DNA of 64,000 bases, from positions 382,575 through 446,574 of the forward strand of contig NZ_JADRCR010000002.1 of assembly GCF_016649425.1 (NCBI RefSeq), written 5' to 3'. Shown here piece after piece: positions 53,620-62,981 of the stretch. Each line of letters starts with the position of its first letter. Within the stretch, counting starts at the first letter, position 1. The notes beneath the pieces are model-generated. The model was not told the origin of the DNA and made no database searches. It saw only the letters and a list, made by a program, of their open reading frames with translations. The DNA comes from Limnobaculum allomyrinae. Its GTDB lineage: Bacteria; Pseudomonadota; Gammaproteobacteria; Enterobacterales; Enterobacteriaceae. The translations under genes and the position numbers were made by a program.

Positions 53620-54033
53620 ATGAGTATCCCTATGAAGCGAATCGAAATAGCTGTTGGAATAATAATTGATATTAAGCAGGCTATATTTGTTACCCAGCGA
53701 CTTAAAGGTAGCCATCTTGCTGGTTATTGGGAGTTTCCCGGTGGAAAAGTGGAATCAGGCGAAGATGCAGAACAGGCACTAAGACGTGAGCTTCAGGAGG
53801 AAGTAGGCATTAAGATGACTCACTCCAGCCTGTTAACAACGTTGGAGTATGACTATCCCGACCGCCAGCTAACGCTGCATTTCTTTATCGTAGATGGTTG
53901 GGAAAGTCAGCCGGAAGGACGTGAAGGTCAGGTATCTCGCTGGATTGACGTTTCACAGCTGAATGTTGCAGAGTTTCCACCAGCAAATCAGCCAGTGATT
54001 GCTGAGTTGAAACAGCGTTACCGCACAGCGTAA
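53620..54033 (+). CDS. mutT: 8-oxo-dGTP diphosphatase MutT
   Basis: MutT destroys 8-oxo-dGTP to prevent A:T to C:G changes. The 137-residue frame (133 if started at ATG 53632, MKRIEIAVGIIIDI, as E. coli suggests) holds the complete Nudix box from GGKVESGEDAEQALRREL to QEEVGI. Position after secA matches E. coli. Confidence 0.96.
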   Translation: MSIPMKRIEIAVGIIIDIKQAIFVTQRLKGSHLAGYWEFPGGKVESGEDAEQALRRELQEEVGIKMTHSSLLTTLEYDYPDRQLTLHFFIVDGWESQPEGREGQVSRWIDVSQLNVAEFPPANQPVIAELKQRYRTA

Positions 54034-54077
54034 TTGACTGGCCATGCGGTAGCTTTTAAAGGATAAGTTGCTGGAGA

Positions 54078-54275
54078 TTACTTCTCCTCTTCGCCCCATT
54101 CATCACTATCAGATTGGGCGCCAGAGCTTGGAATTCGTTTCTCTTCATCGGCCCATTCACCTAAATCAATTAACTGGCAGCGCTTACTGCAAAATGGCCG
54201 GTAAGTGCTTTGTTCATTCCAGATAACGGGTTTTCCACAGGTAGGGCAGTTTACCTGAAGGGGGGTGTCACTCAT
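54078..54275 (-). CDS. yacG: DNA gyrase inhibitor YacG
   Basis: YacG is a small zinc protein that binds GyrB and inhibits gyrase. All 65 residues fit the family: cysteines C10, C13, C29 and C33 ([30 protein letters not shown]) followed by an acidic, disordered tail. It follows zapD by about 100 bases. Confidence 0.96.
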   Translation of the reverse strand: MSDTPLQVNCPTCGKPVIWNEQSTYRPFCSKRCQLIDLGEWADEEKRIPSSGAQSDSDEWGEEEK

Positions 54276-54377
54276 GAAATACTCCCAAATAACATAATCA
54301 ATAGCAAAACCAAATGGTTATCTACTTAGCGTCAATAACCTGACATTGCTGATGTCAGTGACACCAGCAAATAATAA

Positions 54378-55130
54378 TTAACAGCAGGCAATCTCAAAAT
54401 TAAACCTTTCCGGCGTGTCACCGAGATCGCTGTCAAAAGGCATAAAGCGAATAGCGAAGCGAGATTTATGGCCAGAAACCTGCGGATAAAGCTGATAAGC
54501 CGAGTCCACTCGAATACGCAGGATATCGCTATCTTCAGCAGTATCCTGATAGAAACCGTTCAAACTGGTCTGTTTTTGAAAGACCCCGGATTGTCGGATT
54601 AAATCAAGGCAGGCATTAAGTGCGTTGCTGAGTGGTGTTGTGGTTTCAATCCATTCGGTTACTTGTTCATCTCGCTGTAACTTAGGATTATGTAACCACA
54701 TATGCAATACCGGCAAATCAAAGCTGCAACAGCCGCCGGGAATACTTAAACGCTGACGAACCATACTAATCAGGCGGTCGTCTTTCAGCTCCTGTCCAAG
54801 GCGAGGCGCTGCCAGTAATGTATTAGCCAGTTCTTTTAAGGTATGGCGTAAAGTACTCAAACGTTCACTATCAACACCGGGAACATCAATCCATTGTAGT
54901 AACTTATGTTGTTGACGATCCAACTCTTTAACCAGCTCAGTACGAACATCACCGCGATCCATAATATCCAGTAGTTCACTTACCGTGCGGAAAAAACTTA
55001 ACGTGTTGGTTAAATTAGTCAGTGAGCGATTGTGCTGTAACTGCTGCAGCAGGAATTCAAGGCGTAACCAGGTACGGACTTTTTCATTAAGCGGATGTTC
55101 AAAAAGTATGTTCTGGGATAAATCACTCAT
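54378..55130 (-). CDS. zapD: Z-ring associated protein ZapD
   Basis: ZapD binds the FtsZ C-terminal peptide and bundles filaments. The 250-residue protein (E. coli 247) starts [20 protein letters not shown] and has an alpha-helical domain followed by a beta-rich domain. It overlaps the coaE stop by 4 bases. Confidence 0.97.
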   Translation of the reverse strand: MSDLSQNILFEHPLNEKVRTWLRLEFLLQQLQHNRSLTNLTNTLSFFRTVSELLDIMDRGDVRTELVKELDRQQHKLLQWIDVPGVDSERLSTLRHTLKELANTLLAAPRLGQELKDDRLISMVRQRLSIPGGCCSFDLPVLHMWLHNPKLQRDEQVTEWIETTTPLSNALNACLDLIRQSGVFQKQTSLNGFYQDTAEDSDILRIRVDSAYQLYPQVSGHKSRFAIRFMPFDSDLGDTPERFNFEIACC

Positions 55131-55750
55131 ATCGACAAATCCTGCTTGTTGAATTGATTGGCTAAGGCTAAATATTTTTGATGCAACAGGGCAATTTGCG
55201 GTATCAACGCTTCAGGCTTCCTGTCGTTATTCAGCACGTCATCTGCATGTGACAGGCGCTCTGCACGGGAAGTTTGGGCAGATAAAATTTGCTCTGCCAA
55301 CTGTAAACTACTTCCATCGCGGGCCATTATTCTACTTAATTGCGTCTCTCTGCTAACATCCACCACTAACACGCGGTTAGCGCGGGAACATAGATTATTC
55401 TCTATCAGTAATGGGACAACCCAAAGCAAATAAGGTGCCGTTATATTTGCAAATTGACGTTGGGTTTCCTGTTGAATCAGTGGGTGGAGCAGGTTATTTA
55501 ACCACTGTTTGTCAGCAGAATGACTAAAAATACGTTCACGTAATTTTTTACGGTTTAAACTGCCATCGGCCAGCAGTATTGAATGACCAAAATGATGAGC
55601 AATCTGTTGGAGAGCATCACGGCCTGGTTCTACCACCTGGCGGGCAATAATATCAGCATCGATGACGGGAACACCTAAACGCGAAAACTCATTGGATACG
55701 GTTGATTTTCCGCTACCAATGCCGCCGGTAAGTGCCACGATATAACTCAT
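55127..55750 (-). CDS. coaE: Dephospho-CoA kinase CoaE
   Basis: CoaE performs the last step of coenzyme A synthesis. The 207-residue kinase (E. coli 206) has the P-loop [15 protein letters not shown] at residues 8-22, [15 protein letters not shown] and the lid region [16 protein letters not shown]. The order coaE-zapD-yacG is as in E. coli. Confidence 0.98.
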   Translation of the reverse strand: MSYIVALTGGIGSGKSTVSNEFSRLGVPVIDADIIARQVVEPGRDALQQIAHHFGHSILLADGSLNRKKLRERIFSHSADKQWLNNLLHPLIQQETQRQFANITAPYLLWVVPLLIENNLCSRANRVLVVDVSRETQLSRIMARDGSSLQLAEQILSAQTSRAERLSHADDVLNNDRKPEALIPQIALLHQKYLALANQFNKQDLSI

Positions 55751-55794
55751 ATAAAAGCCTGTAACAGTATGGATAGTTCAATAATAAAGGGATC

Positions 55795-56604
55795 TCACAG
55801 AAGTGCAAGCCATCCGGCAACGGCGAGAAAAGGACCAAAGGCAATCGTGTTGTTTTTAGTTTCTCTATTCCGCCTGGTTAGCAGGAAATAAATTAATCCA
55901 CTCAGACTGGCCGTTACCATAATAACAGGTAGAGTCTCTACGCCAACCCAGGCACCAAGCCCTGCCATCAGCTTAATATCGCCACCGCCTAATCCATGCT
56001 GACCTTTGACTAATCGAAATAACATCGCTGGTATCCAAAGGAGTGTGTATCCAATGAGTGTTCCTGACAGAGATTCTGATAAAGATAATGGCGATAAACC
56101 AATCAGAGCAAAAATCAGTCCACTCCAAATTAGTGGCAGAGTAAATATATCCGGCAACAGTTGATGAGATATATCGACCAGCGATACGGTTACCAGCCAT
56201 AAGGTGACAGATAACAGGATGGTTACTCTGACAGGGTCAGGATCTGAAGCAGCAATGACCATGAACATCAGTCCACAAACCAGTTCTGTTAAGGAGTAAT
56301 GGAAACTGATGGCTTTATGACAAGATGAGCATCGGCCACTAATCCATAACCAGAGAATAATTGAAAACAACCATCGTTTTGAATGCGGATGAGTGCAATG
56401 AAGATATAAAGGATGCAAGAACAAAGACGAAGAAAATTTTACCGGCCCGGTTGGTAAGGGGGGCGTAATATTGATTATCTGGCAGTATTGCTGTTGCCAG
56501 CGGGTAAATAAAATAGCAGGAACTTGGTGGGCAAGGCGTGTGGTCAGATTACCGCCTGTCAGGCCAAGTAATCCGAAACTGAGGATTATAAAGGCGTTAT
56601 CCAT
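55795..56604 (-). CDS. Type IV prepilin peptidase (PilD/GspO family)
   Basis: The 269-residue membrane protein is an aspartic peptidase that cuts and N-methylates type IV pilins or pseudopilins. The two catalytic aspartates are in VDISHQLLPD and GGGDIKLMAGLGAWVG. Only one pair of the zinc-type cysteines is kept (GRCSSCH); the first pair of the usual four is absent, as in many short homologues, and the methylase part may be altered. The N-terminal motif normally GSFLN reads TGGNLTTRLAHQVP. It lies between coaE and guaC, near hofC, so it may serve the ppdD-hofBC pilus system. Confidence 0.88.
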   Translation of the reverse strand: MDNAFIILSFGLLGLTGGNLTTRLAHQVPAILFTRWQQQYCQIINITPPLPTGPVKFSSSLFLHPLYLHCTHPHSKRWLFSIILWLWISGRCSSCHKAISFHYSLTELVCGLMFMVIAASDPDPVRVTILLSVTLWLVTVSLVDISHQLLPDIFTLPLIWSGLIFALIGLSPLSLSESLSGTLIGYTLLWIPAMLFRLVKGQHGLGGGDIKLMAGLGAWVGVETLPVIMVTASLSGLIYFLLTRRNRETKNNTIAFGPFLAVAGWLALL

Positions 56605-56781
56605 GGATTGCCTTAATCTGCTTTTTCGCAGATAAATTTGTGGGATTATAGCTGAAATTTTTTCAAAATCTCAGACTTGTTCATTAATTATTCATGTGTA
56701 TGATAACGTCACTGGAAATGGCCAACATTCAGCTTATAGCTAATTTGCGATACGTCGCCAAAAACCAGGAAAACTACAGAT

Positions 56782-57825
56782 ATGCGCATTGAAGAAGATT
56801 TGAAGCTGGGCTTCAAAGATGTCTTAATCCGTCCTAAGCGTTCCACGCTGAAAAGTCGTTCAGAAGTAGAACTTGAACGCACCTACACTTTTAAACATTC
56901 AGGCCATCAGTGGTCCGGTATTCCTATTATTGCCGCGAATATGGACACTGTGGGTACCTTTACCATGGCTGAGGCATTAGCCTCTTTTGATTTGCTGACT
57001 GCGGTACATAAGCATTATACCGTTGAGCAATGGCGTGAGTTTGTCGCTCGCGTACCTGAATCTGTACTGCGTCACGTCATGGTATCAACCGGAACATCAG
57101 AAACAGATTTTGCTAAGCTGGGTCAGATTCTGGCACTTTCACCAGCACTGAAATTTATCTGTATCGATGTGGCGAATGGCTACTCTGAGCATTTTGTTGC
57201 CTTCCTGCGTAAAGCGCGTGAAGCCCATATGGATAAAGTTATTTGTGCCGGTAACGTGGTTACGGGCGAGATGGTAGAAGAACTGATTCTTTCCGGTGCA
57301 GATATCGTTAAAGTAGGTATTGGCCCTGGCTCTGTTTGCACAACACGTGTGAAGACTGGCGTTGGCTACCCTCAACTGTCGGCCGTCATCGAATGTGCGG
57401 ATGCTGCACACGGCCTGGGCGGTCAAATTGTTAGTGATGGTGGCTGTACCACACCCGGCGATGTCGCTAAAGCTTTTGGTGGCGGTGCAGACTTTGTCAT
57501 GCTGGGCGGAATGTTGGCAGCTCATGAAGAGTGCGAAGGCAAAATTATCGAAGAGAACGGCAACCAATATATGCAGTTCTACGGTATGAGCTCTGAATCA
57601 GCGATGAACCGTCACGTTGGCGGGGTTGCTGAGTATCGTGCAGCGGAAGGCAAAACCGTGAAGTTGGCTTATCGTGGCTCAGTAGAGAACACCGCCAGAG
57701 ATATTCTCGGTGGTCTGCGTTCAGCCTGTACTTATGTTGGAGCGGAGCGTCTGAAAGAGCTGACTAAGCGTACTACTTTCATTCGGGTTGCTGAGCAAGA
57801 GAACCGAGTATTCGGACAGGGCTAA
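56782..57825 (+). CDS. guaC: GMP reductase GuaC
   Basis: GuaC converts GMP to IMP with NADPH. The 347-residue product has the E. coli length and the catalytic cysteine in [20 protein letters not shown] (near residue 186), [20 protein letters not shown] and [11 protein letters not shown]. The start [19 protein letters not shown] is conserved. It is divergent from the prepilin peptidase. Confidence 0.98.
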   Translation: MRIEEDLKLGFKDVLIRPKRSTLKSRSEVELERTYTFKHSGHQWSGIPIIAANMDTVGTFTMAEALASFDLLTAVHKHYTVEQWREFVARVPESVLRHVMVSTGTSETDFAKLGQILALSPALKFICIDVANGYSEHFVAFLRKAREAHMDKVICAGNVVTGEMVEELILSGADIVKVGIGPGSVCTTRVKTGVGYPQLSAVIECADAAHGLGGQIVSDGGCTTPGDVAKAFGGGADFVMLGGMLAAHEECEGKIIEENGNQYMQFYGMSSESAMNRHVGGVAEYRAAEGKTVKLAYRGSVENTARDILGGLRSACTYVGAERLKELTKRTTFIRVAEQENRVFGQG

Positions 57826-57857
57826 GTCAGCTTTGAACCCTTAAAATATTTAGTCTG

Positions 57858-57881
57858 AGTGCGCCAAATGGCGCACTTTTA
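57858..57881 (+). terminator. guaC terminator
   Basis: AGTGCGCC and GGCGCACT form an 8-bp stem with loop AAAT, followed by TTT. Confidence 0.85.
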
Positions 57882-58020
57882 GTCACTAAGATAGCCAACC
57901 CTCGAGCCAGACCCGGTGCCCTGGATGCCAGATACGCATTGTATCCGACTGAGCATCATGCGTGATGTATTTACCACCGTAATATTCTCAGAATCTGATT
58001 TAATGAATTCCTGAAAACCA

Positions 58021-59037
58021 TCATGCAGAGCTTACTGTATTAATATCGTGAGGGTTATTAATCCGTCTTGCGGTAGAAATCTGGCGATTGGCCCAGAATA
58101 CCGTCAGCAGTCGTTGCAATCCGATAAATCCAAATAGCAGAATACCGATCACAATCTTAGTCCACCAGGAGCTAAGTGTTCCGTCGAAATTAATATAGGT
58201 CTGGATTAATCCTTGAATTAACACGCCAAACAGAGTGCCAAATACGGTTCCAACCCCACCGCTCAGTAACGTTCCACCAATAACTACCGCGGCAATGGCA
58301 TCCAGTTCAACCCCAATTCCTGCCAACGCGTAACCAGCTGAGGTATAGAAAGAGAAAACGATACCTGCCAGAGTTGCCAGTCCGGTAGAGAGCATGTAAA
58401 TACCGATAGTGGTTTTGCGGGTTGAGATCCCCATCAGTTGGGCAGAGGTGGCGTTGCCGCCAATGGCATAAACATTGTTTCCAAAGCGCGTTTTATGAGC
58501 GAGAACCATACCGAAAATAACCACCAATAACATAATAATGGCTAACAGACTAAAGCGGCCACCGCCCGGAATCTTCCAGGCTACAGCGGATAGTGTGCTG
58601 TATAATGGATGATCGATAGGAATCGATTGTTCTGAAACTAAAAAGCTAACGCCTCGCAGAAAGAACATTCCGGCCAGAGTAATAATAAAGGCGGGGATCT
58701 TTAAGGCATCAATTAACCACCCCATCAGGGCACCAAATGAGCAGCCCATTACCATAATAACCACAAAGGCAGTTAATGGGTCGAAACCCCATTCACCAAT
58801 GGCTTTAGCCAGGAATACCCCGGTAAAGGCAATCACAGATCCCACAGAAAGGTCGATGCCACCAGACAGAATGACAAACGTCATACCTACGGCAACAATG
58901 CATAGAAAAGCGTTATCCGTCAGTATATTGCAAATAACTCGCGTGGATGCAAAACCAGGAAAGCGGGCAAAACAGAACATATAGCCCATCACGAAAACGG
59001 CAATGGTAATCATCAGGGGAAGATGGCGTTTAAACAT
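58021..59037 (-). CDS. yjfF: Galactofuranose ABC transporter permease YjfF
   Basis: YjfF is one of two permeases of the YtfQRT-YjfF galactofuranose importer. From ATG 59037 the product has 338 residues, beginning MFKRHLPLMITIAVFVMGYM, and aligns with E. coli YjfF. The permease signature VGMTFVILSGGIDLSVGSV is near residue 55. The frame is open further upstream to 59103, but that overlaps ytfT and is not used. It is the last gene of the operon. Confidence 0.96.
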   Translation of the reverse strand: MFKRHLPLMITIAVFVMGYMFCFARFPGFASTRVICNILTDNAFLCIVAVGMTFVILSGGIDLSVGSVIAFTGVFLAKAIGEWGFDPLTAFVVIMVMGCSFGALMGWLIDALKIPAFIITLAGMFFLRGVSFLVSEQSIPIDHPLYSTLSAVAWKIPGGGRFSLLAIIMLLVVIFGMVLAHKTRFGNNVYAIGGNATSAQLMGISTRKTTIGIYMLSTGLATLAGIVFSFYTSAGYALAGIGVELDAIAAVVIGGTLLSGGVGTVFGTLFGVLIQGLIQTYINFDGTLSSWWTKIVIGILLFGFIGLQRLLTVFWANRQISTARRINNPHDINTVSSA

Positions 59038-60052
59038 GACCGGTTCTCCTTTTAAACAGACGGATAAATGCCGGGGACTGCAACACCAGAACCAGCAATA
59101 CAACTAACGCTTTAACCACCAGATTCCACTGAGGTTGATAGCCGGAGAGCAAAATGCCGGTATTCATACCCTGAATAATTAAGGCACCGATGAGAGAAAG
59201 TGCCAGACTAAAGCGCCCTCCCATTAGTGATGCACCGCCGATGACTACGGCAAGAATAGCGTCCATTTCCAGCCATAAACCGGCATTGTTGGCGTCGGCA
59301 CCACGGATATCCGCAGCAACAATAACACCGGCAATAGCTGCACAAATACCGCTGAGAATATAGGTGGACATTACCACCATACTGGTATTAACCCCCGCAT
59401 TTTTGGCTGCCCGAATATTGATACCCGCGGACTCAATGAATAACCCCAGTGCAGTTTTGCGGGTAAGTAGCCAAAGTAGAACAAATACGGCAACGACAAT
59501 AGAAACTGGCGTTGGTAAGAACAGAAACGTTCCACTACCAATCCAGGCCAGAGCAGGGTCATTAAAGGTGACAATTTGCCCCTCGGTAATCAGTTGAGCA
59601 ATACCGCGGCCCGCGACCATTAACATTAAGGTGGCCACTATGGGTTGTATTTTGAAGATAGCGACCAGAAACCCGTTCCAGACACCACATAATGCTCCGG
59701 CACTTAAGGCGGCAAGCAATACGATGTACAGTGGAAAACCTGCGGTTGTCATACTGGCGGCGGTTGCGCCGGCAATCGCCATAACTGCACCAACAGAAAG
59801 GTCGATACCGCCGGTAGCAATAACCAGCGTCATACCCAGCGCAAGAATAGCTACAGGGGCGCAGCGGTTTAGAATATCGATAATGCTGCCAAACAGGCGT
59901 CCATCCTGAATATGAATATCGAAAAAGTTGTTAGCCACCAGCGCATTGACAATTAAAATGGCAATCAGTGCGGCAACCTGAGCAATACCTTTCGGCAGGC
60001 CGAACCCCTTTCTGTTTGTTGATGAAACAGGAGGTGCTGAGGGTGATGTCAT
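59030..60052 (-). CDS. ytfT: Galactofuranose ABC transporter permease YtfT
   Basis: YtfT is the partner permease. The 340-residue protein has about eight to ten membrane segments and the signature LGMTLVIATGGIDLSVGAV near residue 77, DAILAVVIGGASLMGGRF near 265. It follows ytfR by 11 bases and overlaps yjfF by 8. Confidence 0.96.
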   Translation of the reverse strand: MTSPSAPPVSSTNRKGFGLPKGIAQVAALIAILIVNALVANNFFDIHIQDGRLFGSIIDILNRCAPVAILALGMTLVIATGGIDLSVGAVMAIAGATAASMTTAGFPLYIVLLAALSAGALCGVWNGFLVAIFKIQPIVATLMLMVAGRGIAQLITEGQIVTFNDPALAWIGSGTFLFLPTPVSIVVAVFVLLWLLTRKTALGLFIESAGINIRAAKNAGVNTSMVVMSTYILSGICAAIAGVIVAADIRGADANNAGLWLEMDAILAVVIGGASLMGGRFSLALSLIGALIIQGMNTGILLSGYQPQWNLVVKALVVLLVLVLQSPAFIRLFKRRTGHV

Positions 60053-60063
60053 AAGTTTCTCCT

Positions 60064-61572
60064 TTAAGCCGCAATCGCGTTCATGATGGCGGGTACGGAT
60101 AACTGTTCCGCTGGAATTTCAGCTATTTGCTTACCATCGCGTAAAATAATCACCCGGTCAGCGTAACCAATAAGTTCTTCAAGCTCAGAGGAGATAACTA
60201 ACAATGCCAGACCATCGGCACACAAGGTCTCAATCAGACGAATGATCTCAGCGTGAGCTCCAACATCGATACCGCGGGTAGGTTCATCAAGGATCAGAAA
60301 CTGCGGCTTGGTTACCAGCCAGCGTGAGAGCAGTACTTTTTGTTGATTGCCCCCGGAAAGAAACTGAATGGGTTGTTCTGCACTGGGGGTTTTGATTCCT
60401 AACTGGCGAATAAAACGAGCGGCGATGTCATCTTGCTCTTTGCGAGAAATAGGGTGCAGCCAACCGCGTTGAGTTTGTAAAGCCAGAATAATATTTTCTC
60501 TGACTGAAGCGGCTGCAATGATCCCTTCTGTTTTACGGTCTTCCGGACAGAAACCAAAGCCTAATGATGATGCCTGCCGGGCTGACCTTATTTTTACTTC
60601 CCGACCTTTAACCCTGGCTTTACCACTATCAGCAGGTTTAATACCAAAGATAACTTCTGCGGTTTCAGTTCTGCCTGAACCCAGTAACCCCGCCAGTCCA
60701 ACCACTTCACCGGGACGAACCTGTAAGTCAAAGGGAAGAATAGTGCCTTTTTTACCATAGTGCTCAAAAGCCACTGTTGGTTTATCGCTTCTCAACGTGC
60801 GTCCGGCGCGGCGCAGAGCGTTATCTTCCAACTCTCTGCCAAGCATCATTTTTACCAGCTCAATTTGTGGTAGTTCGGCCGTAATCCGGGTACCTACTAA
60901 TTCACCATTACGCAACACGGTAATTCGGTCGGTAACGGCGTATACCTGCTCAAGAAAGTGAGTAATAAAAATCAGACTTACACCCCGGTTGCGTAAATCG
61001 CGCATAATGCTGAACAGTAGTTCTACTTCGCTGGTATCCAGACTAGCGGTGGGTTCATCGAGGATCAAGACTTTAGCGGAAAGGTCAACTGCTCGGGCAA
61101 TGGCGACAATTTGCTGCATGGCGACCGAGTAATAGCCCAGTGGTTGGGTAACATCCAGCTCAAAACCATAACTGGCCATAATTTTCTGAGACTGACGAAT
61201 AATTTCTTTTCGGTTTACCAGCCCAAATTTTCTGGGTTCACGACCAATAAACAGATTATCCGCGACTGACATATTGGGTAGCAGATTAACTTCCTGATAT
61301 ACCGTACCGATTCCAATGGACTGAGCATGAGCCGTACTGGTTGGATTAATCTCTTTTCCTTCCAGAAAGATAGTTCCACTGTCTTTTGGGTAAACACCAG
61401 TTAACGCTTTAATCAGAGTGGATTTGCCTGCGCCATTTTCTCCCAGTAGCGCCATAATCTCGCCGCGACGAAGCGTCAGTGAAACATCGTGCAGTGCTCT
61501 GACGCCGGGAAAAGATTTACTGATCCCTTTGATATCCAGAAGAGTATCGTCTGAGTGCTGTTGCTCTGTCAT
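60064..61572 (-). CDS. ytfR: Galactofuranose ABC transporter ATPase YtfR
   Basis: YtfR is a double-domain sugar ABC ATPase. From ATG 61572 (MTEQQHSDDTLLDI) it has 502 residues. The first domain has Walker A GENGAGKSTLIKAL and Walker B LILDEPTASLD; the second has the degenerate Walker A GLLGSGRTETAEV and LSGGNQQKVLLSRWL with LILDEPTRGIDVG, the usual pattern for this class. An upstream ATG at 61590 adds six residues; GGGGAATCT favours 61572. Confidence 0.96.
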   Translation of the reverse strand: MTEQQHSDDTLLDIKGISKSFPGVRALHDVSLTLRRGEIMALLGENGAGKSTLIKALTGVYPKDSGTIFLEGKEINPTSTAHAQSIGIGTVYQEVNLLPNMSVADNLFIGREPRKFGLVNRKEIIRQSQKIMASYGFELDVTQPLGYYSVAMQQIVAIARAVDLSAKVLILDEPTASLDTSEVELLFSIMRDLRNRGVSLIFITHFLEQVYAVTDRITVLRNGELVGTRITAELPQIELVKMMLGRELEDNALRRAGRTLRSDKPTVAFEHYGKKGTILPFDLQVRPGEVVGLAGLLGSGRTETAEVIFGIKPADSGKARVKGREVKIRSARQASSLGFGFCPEDRKTEGIIAAASVRENIILALQTQRGWLHPISRKEQDDIAARFIRQLGIKTPSAEQPIQFLSGGNQQKVLLSRWLVTKPQFLILDEPTRGIDVGAHAEIIRLIETLCADGLALLVISSELEELIGYADRVIILRDGKQIAEIPAEQLSVPAIMNAIAA

Positions 61573-61684
61573 AGATTCCCCTGTTTTCACTGGTGATAAT
61601 GTTATTAATATGATTGCAGACAGATAGGGTAGAAACCGCTGCTATGGTTTTGACATAGCAGCGGGTGAAACGGGTTAGTTAATG

Positions 61685-62641
61685 TTAGTAACCCATATTT
61701 TTCTTCAGTTCGATTTGTTGCTGAGCACTGTCCGGGCCAAAGGCTTTAGATTCGGTCAGGATAACTTTAGGTGGAATAGTGCCGTCTTTCTTATAGGCCT
61801 CAAGAGCATCAAAGGCTGGGCCAGCCATATTTGGCGTCAACTCAACGGTTAAGTTAGCTTCGCCGGCCTGCATGGCTTTAAAGATATCCGGTACGGCATC
61901 GATAGAGATGATCTTAATGCCGCTGCCCGGTTTTAAACCAGCTTCTTTAATAGCCTGAATGGCACCGATAGCCATATCGTCGTTATGGGCATAGACCGCA
62001 CAAATGTTTTTGCCGCGATCTTCGGCTTTAATAAAGCTTTCCATGACTTCTTTACCTTTACTACGGGTAAAGTCGCCAGACTGAGTACGAACAATCTTTA
62101 TTGAAGGGGTAGAGGCAATAGCATCCGCAAAACCTTTTTTGCGATCTAATGCGACGCTGGCACCAACGGTACCCTGTAATTCAACGACGTTACAGGTTTT
62201 ACCTGCCATCTCTTTCACCAGCCACTCACCCGCTACTTTACCTTCGTAAACGTTATCAGCGGTAACCACTGACATATAAAGTGACTTATCTTTAGCGGTA
62301 ATATTGCGATCCAGCAGGAACACAGGAATTTTGGCATCTTTAGCTTCTTCCAGTACCGGCTCCCATCCGGTTTGTACTACCGGAGCAATAAAGATGGCGT
62401 CAACGCCCTGAGCAATAAAAGAACGTACTGCTTTAATCTGGTTTTCCTGCTTTTGCTGAGCATCAGCAATTTTTAGGGTAATACCGCGTTGTTTAGCCTG
62501 TTCTTTTGCGACAGACGTTTCTGCAGCCCGCCAGCCTGATTCAGAACCAATTTGTGAAAAGCCAACGGTGAGGGATTGTGCATAAGCTGCACCGGAAAGA
62601 AGTGTTGCGATAGAACTTACGAGCAATAAGCGTTTTAGCAT
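61685..62641 (-). CDS. ytfQ: Periplasmic galactofuranose-binding protein YtfQ
   Basis: YtfQ delivers galactofuranose to the importer. The 318-residue protein (same as E. coli) has a signal peptide (MLKRLLLVSSIATLLSGAAYA) and the type-1 periplasmic sugar-binding fold starting SLTVGFSQIGSESGWRAAET. AVYAHNDDMAIGAIQAIKEAG is typical. First gene of ytfQ-ytfR-ytfT-yjfF. Confidence 0.97.
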   Translation of the reverse strand: MLKRLLLVSSIATLLSGAAYAQSLTVGFSQIGSESGWRAAETSVAKEQAKQRGITLKIADAQQKQENQIKAVRSFIAQGVDAIFIAPVVQTGWEPVLEEAKDAKIPVFLLDRNITAKDKSLYMSVVTADNVYEGKVAGEWLVKEMAGKTCNVVELQGTVGASVALDRKKGFADAIASTPSIKIVRTQSGDFTRSKGKEVMESFIKAEDRGKNICAVYAHNDDMAIGAIQAIKEAGLKPGSGIKIISIDAVPDIFKAMQAGEANLTVELTPNMAGPAFDALEAYKKDGTIPPKVILTESKAFGPDSAQQQIELKKNMGY

Positions 62642-62981
62642 GTTACTTTCCTCTAATAAAGTTTAGCGGGTTGGTAAAGCAGTAAAATGATTGCTACTAC
62701 AATTTGGCAAAACTAACAGAATAAAAAGAGAGCAACTTCTCATATAGTTACAAATAGCAGAATAGTGAATATAAATAACCCAATATGCATGGTCTTCTGA
62801 ATTATAGTTCTTACACCATTTTTGTGATTTAAAAATTATTATCTTTTGTTTCTTATGATGTTTTTAATGAATTACCCATTAAATATGAGACTTGGGTTTT
62901 TATTTTGCTATATGTGTGAATAATTATTACCATCGATGGGAAGTAAGTATTTTAAGGAAGAAATGAAAGTGTGATTTTGTG
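62642..62981. other. Promoter region of the ytf operon
   Basis: AT-rich gap between the hofC end and ytfQ, with GAGGAAAGTAAC before the ytfQ start as ribosome binding site. No gene or clear terminator for hofC is visible. Confidence 0.4.
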